Assembly (NCBI GenBank): GCA_034004165.1
Contig: JAVEXI010000003.1
Coordinates: forward strand, 13,915 to 77,914
Length of the DNA stretch: 64,000 nt
Source of the DNA: Gudongella sp034004165
Lineage (GTDB): Bacteria > Bacillota > Clostridia > Tissierellales > Tissierellaceae
Reading direction: 5' to 3'
Both the position numbers and the translations under genes were made by a program. The notes beneath the pieces are model-generated. The model was not told where the DNA came from and made no database searches. It saw only the letters and a list, made by a program, of their open reading frames with translations. This document shows, in pieces, positions 26,197 to 35,032 of this stretch. Position 1 is the stretch's first letter. Each line of letters starts with the position of its first letter.

Positions 26197-27297
26197 TTAG
26201 AATTTGTCGTAAAATACTAATTCTTCAGGCATTCCTTTTGCCGTAAGAGAGTGAATTACACTATCAATCATTGGCGCATTACCGCACAGATAAGCCTCTT
26301 TATTGTCTCCATTTTCAAGCAGATTATCTATTGCATTGTTAACCCTGCCCTTTTCACCCGCCCAACCTTCTTCATCAGTTACTCTGGATAAAGTTGGCAC
26401 AAATTTAAAGTCAAATAGAGTTTCTTCAAGTTCCCTAAAATGATCAAGCATAAATAGGTCTTTTGTAGTCTTAGCTCCGAAATAAAAAATTGCTTTTCTT
26501 TTTATGTCATTTGCCTTCATATAATCCAAGATTGAGAGTATAGGTGCAACTCCAGTACCTGTAGCGACCATAACCATCTCTCTTTCAGACTCGTTGTGAT
26601 AGAAAAACTCGCCAAATGGCCCGTTAATCAAAACTTTGTCTCCAACGTCCAAATGATGATGAACATAAGTTGTGGCGACACCATCAGGTACATATCCAAT
26701 TACAAGGTCGAAATAGCCAATCTCTGTTGGTGAAGAAGCTATAGAGTAAGCTCTGTATACTTCTTCCTCATTTCCTTCATATAATGGAGCTTTAAGTTGT
26801 ACGTACTGACCAGGTTTAAAAGTGAATTCCTCTCCTTCAGGAAGTTTAAATCTTAATTTCTTAATTGTCCTTGTTAAGTCAGTAATTTCAAGTACAGTCG
26901 TTTCAAATTCCTTAACGTTAAACAGTTCTTCAGGAATCCTAATCTTAATGTCTTCCTTGACTTTACACTGGCAGGACAGCCTTACATTGTCTTTCAGTTC
27001 TTCTTCTGGTATGAATGGCAGCTCTGTTGCTAATACAGGGCCTCCACCTTCCAGTATCTGAACTTTACAATAACCACAGGTTGCCTTCCCTCCACAAGCT
27101 GAAGGAATAAATATCTTTTCAGCAGTCAGAGACTGAAGCAGAGTTGAGCCTCCTTCGATCTCATAGATTTTTTCATCGTTAATGGTAAGCTTAACTATTC
27201 CATAATTATTAATTGTCCTGTCTGCAATAGTTAATAGTACTGCAAACACTGCAGATATTACTGTTATAAATGCTGTTGAGAGAACTATATTTTCCAT
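26197..27297 (-). CDS. nqrF: Na+-NQR subunit F (NADH-oxidising flavoprotein)
   Basis: 366 residues. One N-terminal membrane helix (about 4-24), a 2Fe-2S ferredoxin domain (Cys68, Cys74, Cys77 and Cys109 or Cys111), then a ferredoxin-NADP reductase-like part with RAYSIASSP for FAD and ATGTGVAPI for NADH. It is the electron-entry subunit that takes electrons from NADH in Na+-NQR. Rnf complexes have no such subunit, so this gene marks the operon as NQR-type. Last gene, followed by a strong terminator. Confidence 0.92.
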   Translation of the reverse strand: MENIVLSTAFITVISAVFAVLLTIADRTINNYGIVKLTINDEKIYEIEGGSTLLQSLTAEKIFIPSACGGKATCGYCKVQILEGGGPVLATELPFIPEEELKDNVRLSCQCKVKEDIKIRIPEELFNVKEFETTVLEITDLTRTIKKLRFKLPEGEEFTFKPGQYVQLKAPLYEGNEEEVYRAYSIASSPTEIGYFDLVIGYVPDGVATTYVHHHLDVGDKVLINGPFGEFFYHNESEREMVMVATGTGVAPILSILDYMKANDIKRKAIFYFGAKTTKDLFMLDHFRELEETLFDFKFVPTLSRVTDEEGWAGEKGRVNNAIDNLLENGDNKEAYLCGNAPMIDSVIHSLTAKGMPEELVFYDKF

Positions 27298-27309
27298 CTA
27301 TGTCCCCCC

Positions 27310-27900
27310 TTAAGAAATTTGTACAATCCCTGAAAAACCGATAAAGGCCAAAGCCATGATTCCGGTTACAATCAGAGTGATACCAGGTCCTTCAAGACCT
27401 TTGGGCACATTAGCTTTCTTAAGTCTTTGCCTAATTCCTGCAAGAGATACTATAGCCATTGTCCATCCAATGCCAGAACCTACTGCAAAGCCAAATGATT
27501 GCAAGAATGTGTAATGTCTTATTATCATAAATAGGGATACCCCTAAAATCGCACAGTTTACTGTTATTAAAGGAAGGAATATTCCAAGTGCATAGTACAG
27601 ATTTGGTATATACCTTTCTAATATCATTTCAATAAGCTGAACAAAAGCGGCTATACTGATAATGAACACGATAAACCTCAAAAATTCAAGATTAAAAGGA
27701 ACCAGTATGTAATGATAGACAAGATAGTTTATAACAGTTGTTCCAGCTAGTACAAACGTAACTGCCTGTCCGAGTCCTAGTGAGGTGTTTATCTCTTTGG
27801 AAACAGCTACAAAAGAACACATACCCAAAAAGTTCGACAATATCATGTTATTTGTAAAGATTGCTGCAATGAATATTACCATTGGGTTTACTTCTATCAT
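27310..27900 (-). CDS. nqrE: Na+-NQR subunit E
   Basis: 196 residues, six membrane helices. It is the NqrE/RnfA-type subunit, with the conserved ILSNFLGMCSF stretch near the N-terminus and AILGVSLF in the middle; the two cysteines of these motifs (about 27 and 117) sit where the intramembrane iron centre of NqrD-NqrE is held. The start overlaps the nqrD stop by 4 bases. Confidence 0.9.
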   Translation of the reverse strand: MIEVNPMVIFIAAIFTNNMILSNFLGMCSFVAVSKEINTSLGLGQAVTFVLAGTTVINYLVYHYILVPFNLEFLRFIVFIISIAAFVQLIEMILERYIPNLYYALGIFLPLITVNCAILGVSLFMIIRHYTFLQSFGFAVGSGIGWTMAIVSLAGIRQRLKKANVPKGLEGPGITLIVTGIMALAFIGFSGIVQIS

Positions 27901-28517
27901 GACCCGGTCACCTCCTTGGTTTTCTTATCCTGAATTGTATGAGTAATCCAAATAACTATAGCCAAAAGGAAAAATGCACTTGGTGGCATTATCATTATGG
28001 TCCATGAAGTCCACCAGTCTCCAAGAATCTTTATTCCGAACAGAGTGCCAAATCCCATTAACTCTCTGAAGAAAGCTATAAAAATCAAAACTCCTGTATA
28101 GCCAAGACCATTTGCAATACCATCTAGAAACGACGGAATTGGTTTGTTCTTTTGAGCATAAGCCTCAGCACGACCCATGATAATACAGTTTGTAATTATC
28201 AAACCGACATATGGTCCCAGCGCTTTGCTCAATTCTGGCATATAAGCTTTTAAGTAAATATCGACCATAATTACGTAAGCGGCAATTATTAGTACCTGAA
28301 CCATCATTCTGATGTGCTTGGGAGTATACTCTCTCAATGCAGAGATAGTAAATGATGAAAGTCCGGTTACAAAAGTCAAGCCAATACCCATTACCAGAGA
28401 ATTCAGCATAAGGTTAGTTACCGCTAGCGCAGAGCAAATTCCAATCAGTTGTCTGAAAACAGGGTTGTCTACCCAGATGCCCATTGCAAAAATATTTTTT
28501 GCCGTCTGCTTTGCCAT
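27897..28517 (-). CDS. nqrD: Na+-NQR subunit D
   Basis: 206 residues, six membrane helices; NqrD/RnfE-type partner of subunit E. Conserved GICSALAVTN near the N-terminus and LIITNCIIMGRAEAYA in the middle provide the iron-ligating cysteines. It is 3 bases from the nqrC stop and overlaps nqrE by 4 bases, consistent with a tightly coupled operon. Confidence 0.9.
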   Translation of the reverse strand: MAKQTAKNIFAMGIWVDNPVFRQLIGICSALAVTNLMLNSLVMGIGLTFVTGLSSFTISALREYTPKHIRMMVQVLIIAAYVIMVDIYLKAYMPELSKALGPYVGLIITNCIIMGRAEAYAQKNKPIPSFLDGIANGLGYTGVLIFIAFFRELMGFGTLFGIKILGDWWTSWTIMIMPPSAFFLLAIVIWITHTIQDKKTKEVTGS

Positions 28518-28520
28518 GGC

Positions 28521-29114
28521 TTAGTCCCCCTTTCTCTCAGCTAAAAAAGTTTGGATATCTTCGTTAAGCAGTTTTGAGACAGATTTTGAAGTCAGCGTCG
28601 CACCAGTTACGGCATCTGTGTTACCTCCAGGTGCAGGTCTATAAATTATGTAGTTTCCTTGAGTAGATCCAGAAACATCAAGGTTTCTAAACTGTCCCAA
28701 AAACTCTTCATCTCCAATTCTTCCTCCAAGCCCTGGAGTTTCGTTCTGATCGGTGATTGCAAGCCCTAGGAGAGTATTGTAATCTTCAGATATCCCGACG
28801 TACATTTCTATTCCGCCCCAAAGTCCTGGTCCACTTGCAGGGAATGCATATCCCATAATCTGACCACCTTCTGTATAGGTGAATAAATCTCCGTCTCTAG
28901 TTATTTTATCTGAGAAGAGTTTATTTATGGATTCTATACTTGCAGAATTGTCATAAGGTATATCGAACACGTATAGAATCTTCTTCTGCAATTCTAGCGC
29001 AAGGTTCTGCTCTACCTTTTCAGCTGTTCCAAATTCCATAAACGCTAATATGAAAGTGAATATCGCAGTAAGTAATGACATGAAAAGTATAGGATAAAAG
29101 AATGACTTTTTCAT
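28521..29114 (-). CDS. nqrC: Na+-NQR subunit C (covalent FMN)
   Basis: 197 residues with one N-terminal membrane helix (about 7-27) and an extracytoplasmic FMN-binding domain. The flavinylation motif reads T170-G-A-T173, so Thr173 is the expected FMN attachment site. ETPGLGGRI is a conserved element of the domain. A flavin transferase (ApbE) is needed for loading and is not in this window. The start overlaps the nqrB stop by 4 bases. Confidence 0.9.
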   Translation of the reverse strand: MKKSFFYPILFMSLLTAIFTFILAFMEFGTAEKVEQNLALELQKKILYVFDIPYDNSASIESINKLFSDKITRDGDLFTYTEGGQIMGYAFPASGPGLWGGIEMYVGISEDYNTLLGLAITDQNETPGLGGRIGDEEFLGQFRNLDVSGSTQGNYIIYRPAPGGNTDAVTGATLTSKSVSKLLNEDIQTFLAERKGD

Positions 29115-30094
29115 GCTGTCACCTCTTTCTTTTCTTGAAGCTTTTCTTTCTTGCTTTTCTTATAGGCATTGATTATCTCATCGATGATTGGCGCAAACAT
29201 GTTCCCAATGAGAACGGCAAACATCACTCCGCCTGCAAAAAGCGCAAAACCTCTTATGATAACTGTCACAATACCTATTATAACCCCGTATATCCAACGC
29301 CCTTCCTTAGTCTTTGGTGATGATATTGGGTCAGTAGCCATAAATACAGTACCAAATAGCAACCCTCCTGCCAGAAGTCCCCAGGCTGGATTTGGCACTT
29401 GCTGAATGCCCATTGCATATAAAACAGTGCTTAGCCCCAGAAAACCTATCAGGCAACCACCCATAGTTTCCCAAGAAGCAACTTTTTTGTATATGAGATA
29501 AGCACCCGCCAAAACAATAAGAACTGCACTTGTTTCTCCGATGGATCCTGTCACATTCCCAAAGATAAGATTTCCAATGGACTGCATTGCACCACTATCT
29601 CTGTACGCAAGCATTGGCGTCGCCTGGGACACCATTTCTATACCCTCATTAAGATATGTAGCAAAGCCACCTGGAAAACCAGTAGAGACTTTTGACCAAT
29701 GTATAGTTAGAGGTTCAGGAAAAGAGACATAAATAAAAGCCCTACCCACAAGAGCAGGATTGAATATGTTTCTGCCAAATCCTCCAAACACCATTTTACC
29801 AAAGAACACACCAAAAATAATCCCTATAGCAGCTATCCAATAAGGAGTAGTTGGTGGGAGTGTCATGGTAAAAAGTATACAAGTTACAAATATCGCCTCT
29901 GATATCTTCTTTTTGTTTTTCCTCTCGAAAATATATTCAGTTCCTATTCCAAAGACATGAACGACTAAAAACAACAATAATACCCGTAAACCAAAAAAGT
30001 ATGTAGCCGCGACAACGATGGGAATCAGTGAAACAACTACCGTTCTCATCATCTTCTGCTTAGTGAAATATTTACTTAATAAACCGGAAAACAA
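29111..30094 (-). CDS. nqrB: Na+-NQR subunit B (NqrB/RnfD family)
   Basis: 327 residues, about eight or nine membrane helices. FGGFGRNIFNPALVGRAF and FMATDPISSP are conserved in the family. The covalent FMN site is S156-Q-A-T159, a variant of the usual SGAT motif. The TTG start is preceded by GGAGGTGATC. It is the first gene of the cluster. The gene that should precede it in an NQR operon, nqrA, is not present: upstream lie 200 bases without a gene and then a PpiC gene. Confidence 0.9.
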   Translation of the reverse strand: MFSGLLSKYFTKQKMMRTVVVSLIPIVVAATYFFGLRVLLLFLVVHVFGIGTEYIFERKNKKKISEAIFVTCILFTMTLPPTTPYWIAAIGIIFGVFFGKMVFGGFGRNIFNPALVGRAFIYVSFPEPLTIHWSKVSTGFPGGFATYLNEGIEMVSQATPMLAYRDSGAMQSIGNLIFGNVTGSIGETSAVLIVLAGAYLIYKKVASWETMGGCLIGFLGLSTVLYAMGIQQVPNPAWGLLAGGLLFGTVFMATDPISSPKTKEGRWIYGVIIGIVTVIIRGFALFAGGVMFAVLIGNMFAPIIDEIINAYKKSKKEKLQEKKEVTA

Positions 30095-30120
30095 AAGATC
30101 ACCTCCGTTGTAATAATGTT

Positions 30121-30148
30121 ATGATACCATACACTATTAATACCACAA
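30121..30148 (-). promoter_or_regulatory. Possible promoter of the nqr-like operon
   Basis: On the minus strand TTGTGG (30143-30148) and TATCAT (30121-30126) have a 16-base spacer, about 30 bases before the TTG start of nqrB. It is a weak match. The rest of the 202-base gap holds a short palindrome (GACCTTAGGTC, about 30170) and a weak hairpin near 30230-30290 after the PpiC gene. Confidence 0.4.
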
Positions 30149-30296
30149 ATTCTCCCATTTATTCAATAGACCTTAGGTCCTTCAAATTGAATTTATTCTA
30201 TTTAACTATTGTCACAAATAATTAAAAAGACCTCAACAAGGCCATTCATCAATATAATTGACGATTTAAAACAGCCTTTGTCAAGATCTCAAAATA

Positions 30297-31043
30297 TTAT
30301 TTAATTTCTACAGAATAAATTCCTTTGAGTTCATTGATTTTATCTGTATAGTTCTTTTGCTGTTTTTTCAGCAATACCTGTTTTCTAATTTCATCTTTTG
30401 CTTCTTCAAAAGATGGTGATTTAGATTCTAACTTTTCGTCGAGTCTAATTATATGGTAACCAAACTGCGTCTTAACAGGCTCAGATACTGTTCCTACCTC
30501 CATATTAAATGCAGCTTCCTCAAATTCAGGTACCATCTGGCCTCTGCCAAACTCGCCAAGACTGCCTCCTACCTCGCTTGATGGACATTTTGAATAGTCG
30601 CGTGCAGCTTGTTCAAAATCTAGGCCATTTTTTAATTCTTGAGCTATTTCATCTGCTCTTTCAGATGTTTCAACTAGAATATGGCTCGCTTTAACTGTTT
30701 CAGGTTGGGTAAAAACTTCTGAATTCTCTTGGTAATAGTTCTTAAGTTCTTCCTCATCTGCGGTCACATCAGAAATAAGCTTGTTGAAAGCATACCCTTT
30801 AAGCAAGTTTTCTTTTGTAGCTCTTAGTACTTCTGCAAATTCCACTTCATTCTCAAAATCGTGCTCGATTGCATCAAGATATAAAAGTTCCTGATTTACA
30901 AGCTCGTCTATTACCCTATTAATTCCCTCAGGAGACTGGAAACTCATAGCCATTTCAGGCCCTATGTCGTTTAGAAATTTCACAACATCTCCTCTTGTTA
31001 TTTCTTTCCCGTTTACTACTGCAACCGGTGTATTATCACTCAT
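30297..31043 (-). CDS. PpiC-type peptidyl-prolyl cis-trans isomerase
   Basis: 248 residues with an N-terminal SurA-like helical region (VNGKEITRGDVVKFL) and a parvulin domain (VKASHILVE, GGSLGEFGRGQMVPEFEEAAF, TQFGYHIIRL). No signal peptide or lipobox is visible, so it is probably cytoplasmic, unlike the PrsA-like lipoprotein at 44.4 kb. Start at ATG 31043 with GGAG; the in-frame ATG 18 bases further up lacks a good site. Confidence 0.88.
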   Translation of the reverse strand: MSDNTPVAVVNGKEITRGDVVKFLNDIGPEMAMSFQSPEGINRVIDELVNQELLYLDAIEHDFENEVEFAEVLRATKENLLKGYAFNKLISDVTADEEELKNYYQENSEVFTQPETVKASHILVETSERADEIAQELKNGLDFEQAARDYSKCPSSEVGGSLGEFGRGQMVPEFEEAAFNMEVGTVSEPVKTQFGYHIIRLDEKLESKSPSFEEAKDEIRKQVLLKKQQKNYTDKINELKGIYSVEIK

Positions 31044-31076
31044 TGTATTTCTCCTTTTCAATATTTTATTAACAGA

Positions 31077-31102
31077 AAACCTCCCGTGTGCGGGAGGTTT
31101 TG
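31077..31102 (-). terminator. Terminator of the cold-shock gene
   Basis: AAACCTCCCG pairs with CGGGAGGTTT around TGTG, downstream of the minus-strand csp stop codon. Confidence 0.85.
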
Positions 31103-31112
31103 GAAGCTCTAA

Positions 31113-31310
31113 TTAGATAATAGTAATTTCTTCAGCCTGCAGACCTTTTTGTCCTTCAACTACGTTAAATTCTACTGCTTGGCCTTCTTCTAGTGTTTTA
31201 AAGCCTTCTTTTTGGATTTGTGAATAATGTGCGAACACATCATTTCCTTCTTCAGTAGTAATAAATCCAAATCCTTTTTCTGCGTTAAACCATTTTACAG
31301 TGCCTTTCAT
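31113..31310 (-). CDS. Cold-shock protein (CspA family)
   Basis: 65 residues, a complete cold-shock domain. RNP1 (KGFGFIT) and RNP2 (VFAHYS) are intact, with MKGTVKWFNAEKG at the N-terminus. It binds single-stranded RNA and DNA. GGAGG precedes the ATG. The upstream region of 335 bases may hold a long structured leader, as in other cold-shock mRNAs. Confidence 0.96.
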   Translation of the reverse strand: MKGTVKWFNAEKGFGFITTEEGNDVFAHYSQIQKEGFKTLEEGQAVEFNVVEGQKGLQAEEITII

Positions 31311-31645
31311 TGCATAACCTCCAAAATTTATTTCTTTAATTCATGTAACCGTACAACAATAAATTTGAGTTATGATCTGAAAGAACAACAAAAATATTGC
31401 TACTGTGTTATCACTACTGAATTAAAGCTCACGTCTATGATAACACTAACCATCACGTTTTGCAAGCAAATTTTTGAATTAACTAATTATTTAATCAATT
31501 TACGCAACTTACAAATGTCTTTACTATGCTATTTTCATGATTAGGTTATGGTTATATGCCAAATATGCATTGGAAAGCAATTGACTTTAATTATTCAAGT
31601 ATAAATGCTATAATTTATATATATCTAATTACAAGGAGTGATTAA
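31311..31645. other. Gene-free region between the divergent csp and P-loop-like genes
   Basis: About 335 bases, very AT-rich. It contains a 9-base perfect inverted repeat, GTGTTATCA (31405-31413) and TGATAACAC (31438-31446), and A/T stretches with -10-like TATAAT before the plus-strand gene (about 31610). The longest open frame here (105 codons) runs antisense through the csp start and looks accidental. No RNA gene recognised. Confidence 0.5.
31405..31446. repeat. Inverted repeat in the cold-shock gene upstream region
   Basis: GTGTTATCA and TGATAACAC form a perfect 9-base stem with a 24-base loop, about 100 bases ahead of csp. No T-run follows, so it is not a simple terminator. It may fold in the csp leader or serve as an operator. 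Confidence 0.5.
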
Positions 31646-32137
31646 ATGAATGCAATGATTTCGAAATTTGTGGCGCAGGGTTTCATGACTGAAGAACAGG
31701 GCCAATATATTGAAGATGCAATTATGAGAAAAGAGTCAATAGTTGTCTCAGGGCACCGTTCAGCAGGAATCAGACCTTTAATGGCTTCATTAATGGCTGT
31801 TGCTAAAGCATCGTTTCCAAGCGTTCAAGTAAAAGGTTTCGAGGATCTTAACTCAGAAGCTGAATTTTTCCTAATACCTGGTCTTGATAACCTCGACTTT
31901 GAAAAACTCATAGGTGATGCAATAGCTGTAGCTGACACAGCTTTCATTTCACTAAAAGAGCCTGAACACCCAGTTTCATTGATGAAAGTTATGAAAGCTA
32001 ACTTCAAAGAAGGCAAGGGGATTGGCAAAAAGATTCACACACTGGAATGTATAAAAGTTGATGATGTCCCAGTTCTTGACAAAATTACAGAAATGCTTCT
32101 CACTGAAAATGGTAAAATTCAAAAAAAGGACTTTTAA
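31646..32137 (+). CDS. Orphan protein resembling a degenerate CpaF/PilT-type ATPase core
   Basis: 163 residues. The segment RKESIVVSGHRSAGIRPLMASLMAVAKASF has the position and surroundings of a Walker A region in secretion ATPases (IL(V/I)SG-x-x-GSGKTTLL), but the Lys-Thr is replaced by Ile-Arg, so ATP hydrolysis is doubtful. FFLIPGLDNLDFEKLIGDAI could mirror the later Walker B part. The similarity is my reading and needs a profile search. GGAGTG ribosome site and its own terminator indicate a single-gene unit. Confidence 0.6.
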   Translation: MNAMISKFVAQGFMTEEQGQYIEDAIMRKESIVVSGHRSAGIRPLMASLMAVAKASFPSVQVKGFEDLNSEAEFFLIPGLDNLDFEKLIGDAIAVADTAFISLKEPEHPVSLMKVMKANFKEGKGIGKKIHTLECIKVDDVPVLDKITEMLLTENGKIQKKDF

Positions 32138-32150
32138 AGTCCTTTTTTAT
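32122..32150. terminator. Terminator between convergent genes
   Basis: AAAAGGACTTT pairs with AAAGTCCTTTT with a T-run on the plus side; it spans the 3' end of the 31.6-kb gene and the end of the thioesterase gene. Confidence 0.8.
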
Positions 32151-32872
32151 TTCCATTCTGTGTACCCTATTGCATTAATTTCACCTTTTACGGAAATTAT
32201 GTGTCTATATGCAGTTGTCTTATCAGAGTCAGCAATGGCAAACGTAGCAACTTCATCTCCCAGTCTTATCTCTTTATTAAATTTAATTGCAATTTTAAAT
32301 AACTCTTTATTTATTATATCTGCTTGGGGAATTCCCTCAAACATCCATTCCACATACCTTATGTTATTAACGTGATTGTTATTGTCTATATCACTTCGAC
32401 GTGTAGTAATGATTTTTCCAGGTTCAAAGTCAAAAGGCTTTAATTCTGTGTATTCACTAAAATTCATTTCATTAATGAAGTTATATTTTTCTTTTATTTC
32501 ATCAGGGACTCTTCTAGGTCTCTTCTTTCCCATTTCAAGAAAAATCCACTGGGTACTCGCCTTTGCAATATCTGCTCCACTCGAATCTTTCATACAGAAT
32601 TGTCTTTCGGCATAGAATTTATCAAATCCAGAAGTCCATGTTTGTACAGTAACTTCCTCTTTTGCAGAAGGCAAACTATATATTTCAACTTCCCATCTGT
32701 TTAACATCCATCCGTATCCATTAGCATTCAACAACTTATGACCAACGCCCACATTATCACTATGCCAAGATGACGTTTCAGCCATGTAAGATAAAACCGA
32801 CTCCGGCTTCAACTTCCCTTTTACGTCTGTATCATAATAAGGAATCAAAAACTTCTTGTTATATTTTGCCAT
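32147..32872 (-). CDS. Acyl-ACP thioesterase family protein
   Basis: 241 residues with a double hot-dog fold. The first half contains YDTDVKGKLKPESVLSYM, and ANGYGWMLNRWEV; the second contains the DIDNNNHVNNIRYVEWM motif with the Asn-His pair of the active site. It hydrolyses acyl-ACP to free fatty acids. I start at ATG 32872 (GAGGTGAAAG upstream), where the domain begins; the frame extends 39 bases further up. Confidence 0.88.
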   Translation of the reverse strand: MAKYNKKFLIPYYDTDVKGKLKPESVLSYMAETSSWHSDNVGVGHKLLNANGYGWMLNRWEVEIYSLPSAKEEVTVQTWTSGFDKFYAERQFCMKDSSGADIAKASTQWIFLEMGKKRPRRVPDEIKEKYNFINEMNFSEYTELKPFDFEPGKIITTRRSDIDNNNHVNNIRYVEWMFEGIPQADIINKELFKIAIKFNKEIRLGDEVATFAIADSDKTTAYRHIISVKGEINAIGYTEWK

Positions 32873-32993
32873 TACTTTCACCTCAAAGATATTATAGCAA
32901 AACATTTCCACTAATTACAAATTACTTAAATAAATGTTACAAAATACAAATTTGTGGTATTAAATTAGTAATAGCGAGTAAAGGGGGTATTTT

Positions 32994-33398
32994 ATGGCAA
33001 AGATTGATGCAATTGAAGGAGTAGGGGCAGCTTATGCAGCAAAACTTATTGAAGCGGGCATTGATAAAACGGAAAAGCTGTTAGATGCAGGGGCTACAAA
33101 GAAGGGTAGAATCAAACTGGCAGAAGAAACTGGAATCAGTGAAAAGCTGATATTAACCTGGGTCAACCATTGTGATCTCTACCGGGTCAAAGGAATAGGT
33201 CCACAATATGCAGAAATCCTCGAAGCAGCTGGTGTAGATTCTGTTCCCGAACTAGCAACAAGAAGAGCAGACAACCTCCTAAATAAAATGAAAGAGGTTA
33301 ATGAGCAAAAGAAACTAGTCAGAGGACTTCCAGCTCAAAAACAAGTTGAAAACTGGATACTCAGAGCTAAAGATCTACCTAAAGTTGTCACACACTAA
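32994..33398 (+). CDS. DUF4332 helix-hairpin-helix protein
   Basis: 134 residues with two HhH-like elements: IEGVGAAYAAKLIEAGI at residues 6-22 and VKGIGPQYAEILEAAGV at about 65-81. The architecture is that of DUF4332, related to RecR/RadA-type HhH repeats, and predicts non-specific DNA binding. AAGGGGG ribosome site. It has its own terminator, so it is not in an operon with the HerA-type gene that follows. Confidence 0.85.
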   Translation: MAKIDAIEGVGAAYAAKLIEAGIDKTEKLLDAGATKKGRIKLAEETGISEKLILTWVNHCDLYRVKGIGPQYAEILEAAGVDSVPELATRRADNLLNKMKEVNEQKKLVRGLPAQKQVENWILRAKDLPKVVTH

Positions 33399-33426
33399 AG
33401 AGACCGTTTTTACGGTTTCTTTTTTA
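33397..33426 (+). terminator. Terminator of the DUF4332 gene
   Basis: AAGAGACCG and CGGTTTCTT pair around a T-rich loop and are followed by a T-run. Confidence 0.75.
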
Positions 33427-33475
33427 TGATATAATTCTATTAATTCAATTATTTCAAGTATTGGAGGTGTCTAAT

Positions 33476-35032
33476 TTGGAAGGGTATAGTTTTTTAATAG
33501 GAAAAGGCGACAAAAAAGTTGAACTTTTATCAAAAATGAGCAACAGACACGGTCTTATAGCTGGGGCTACTGGAACTGGAAAAACAATTACACTGAAGGT
33601 TATGGCTGAACATTTTAGTTCTATAGGTGTACCTGTATTCCTTGCAGACGTTAAAGGTGATGTAGCCAGTCTGGCGGTTCCTGGGACAGATTCACCAAAA
33701 CTAAAAGAACGAATTGACCAAATTGGAATTGATAATTTTGCTTATCAGCCATATCCCATCAGGCTTTGGGATGTCTTTGGAGAGTTGGGTCATCCAGTAA
33801 GGACGACTATTAGTGACATGGGCCCTTTATTGCTTTCTAGAATACTAGGCCTTAACGATACACAAGAAGGAGTTTTAACTATTACTTTTAGATTCGCTGA
33901 TGATATGGACCTTTTACTTATTGATCTAAAAGATTTAAGGTCTATGTTACAGTATGTTGGTGAGAATTCAAAAGAAATAACACTAAAATATGGAAACGTT
34001 TCTTCACAATCTATCGGTGCCATTCAGAGAGCCCTTCTTCGACTTGAAGATCAGGGCGGTGATTTATTCTTTGGTGAACCAGCTCTTGATATTAAAGATT
34101 TCTTTACTCCTGATTATTCTGGCAAGGGCATTATAAACATACTAGCTTCAGAAAAATTGTTTTTATCACCTGTGCTTTATTCAACTTTTCTGCTATGGAT
34201 GCTCTCTGAATTGTATGAACAACTACCAGAGGTTGGTGATCTTCCACAACCAAAGATTGTATTCTTTTTTGATGAAGCTCATTTGCTTTTTAATGATGCT
34301 CCAAAAATACTGATGGAGAAAATCGAGCTGGTTGTAAGGCTAATCCGCTCAAAAGGCGTAGGAGTATTTTTTGTTACTCAAAATCCAATTGATATACCTG
34401 ACAAAATACTAGGGCAGTTAGGAAACAGAGTTCAACATGCTTTGAGGGCATATACTCCCAGAGATGAACGAGCAGTAAAATCAGCTGCAGATACATTCAG
34501 GCAAAATCCCAATTTTAAAGTTGAGGATGTAATTACAGAGCTAAAAACCGGAGAAGCTTTAGTTTCTTTTCTTGATGATGAAGGTAAGCCTTCAATCGTA
34601 GAAAGAGCACTAATAGCACCACCTAAGAGTCTAATGGGAACTATATCTCAAGAAGATAGAACAGCAATAATCAACAGTTCTCCTTTGAATTATAAATACA
34701 GTGAAACTATAGACAGAGAATCTGCTTATGAAGTATTACTCAGATTAACAGAGGAAAAGCAAGCTGAAGAAGATGCTGCAAAAGAACAACAACTCAGAGA
34801 AAAAGAGCAAAAAGAACTTGAAAAAATCAAGATTGCTGAAGAAAAAGCAGCAGAAAAAGCAAAAAAAGAAGAAGAAAAAATTAAACTCGCTGAGAAACGC
34901 GAACGAGAAAAAGCGATGAAAAATAATCCGTTAAATAAAGTCTATAAAACAACGGTCACTACGATTACTGGCGATATTGGAAGAGGCATAGCAAGAGGAC
35001 TTTTGGGCAGCATAAAAAAGAAAATGAAGTAA
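33476..35032 (+). CDS. HerA-type helicase/ATPase, DUF853 family
   Basis: About 518 residues. A FtsK-HerA ATPase core carries Walker A GATGTGKT (about residues 36-43), Walker B KIVFFFDEAHLLF, and RSKGVGVFFVTQNPIDIP. The family is DUF853 (YjgR-like). The tail (about 435-490) is a highly charged Lys/Glu/Ala coiled coil followed by basic residues. No NurA nuclease gene adjoins it, so a DNA-end-processing pair is not supported. TTG start at 33476 with GGAGGTG 8 bases upstream. Its stop directly abuts that of the convergent EamA gene. Confidence 0.88.
   Translation: MEGYSFLIGKGDKKVELLSKMSNRHGLIAGATGTGKTITLKVMAEHFSSIGVPVFLADVKGDVASLAVPGTDSPKLKERIDQIGIDNFAYQPYPIRLWDVFGELGHPVRTTISDMGPLLLSRILGLNDTQEGVLTITFRFADDMDLLLIDLKDLRSMLQYVGENSKEITLKYGNVSSQSIGAIQRALLRLEDQGGDLFFGEPALDIKDFFTPDYSGKGIINILASEKLFLSPVLYSTFLLWMLSELYEQLPEVGDLPQPKIVFFFDEAHLLFNDAPKILMEKIELVVRLIRSKGVGVFFVTQNPIDIPDKILGQLGNRVQHALRAYTPRDERAVKSAADTFRQNPNFKVEDVITELKTGEALVSFLDDEGKPSIVERALIAPPKSLMGTISQEDRTAIINSSPLNYKYSETIDRESAYEVLLRLTEEKQAEEDAAKEQQLREKEQKELEKIKIAEEKAAEKAKKEEEKIKLAEKREREKAMKNNPLNKVYKTTVTTITGDIGRGIARGLLGSIKKKMK

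Noticed and set aside
30160..30190. Palindrome GACCTTAGGTC upstream of nqrB
   Set aside because: Too short and common, with no known regulator pattern; I do not propose an operator.
31227..31544. Plus-strand open frame of 105 codons in the csp upstream region
   Set aside because: It runs antisense through the csp start, has no ribosome site and no recognisable domain.
33476..35032. HerA-NurA defence system
   Set aside because: There is only a HerA-type ATPase of the DUF853 type. No NurA or other nuclease gene adjoins it.
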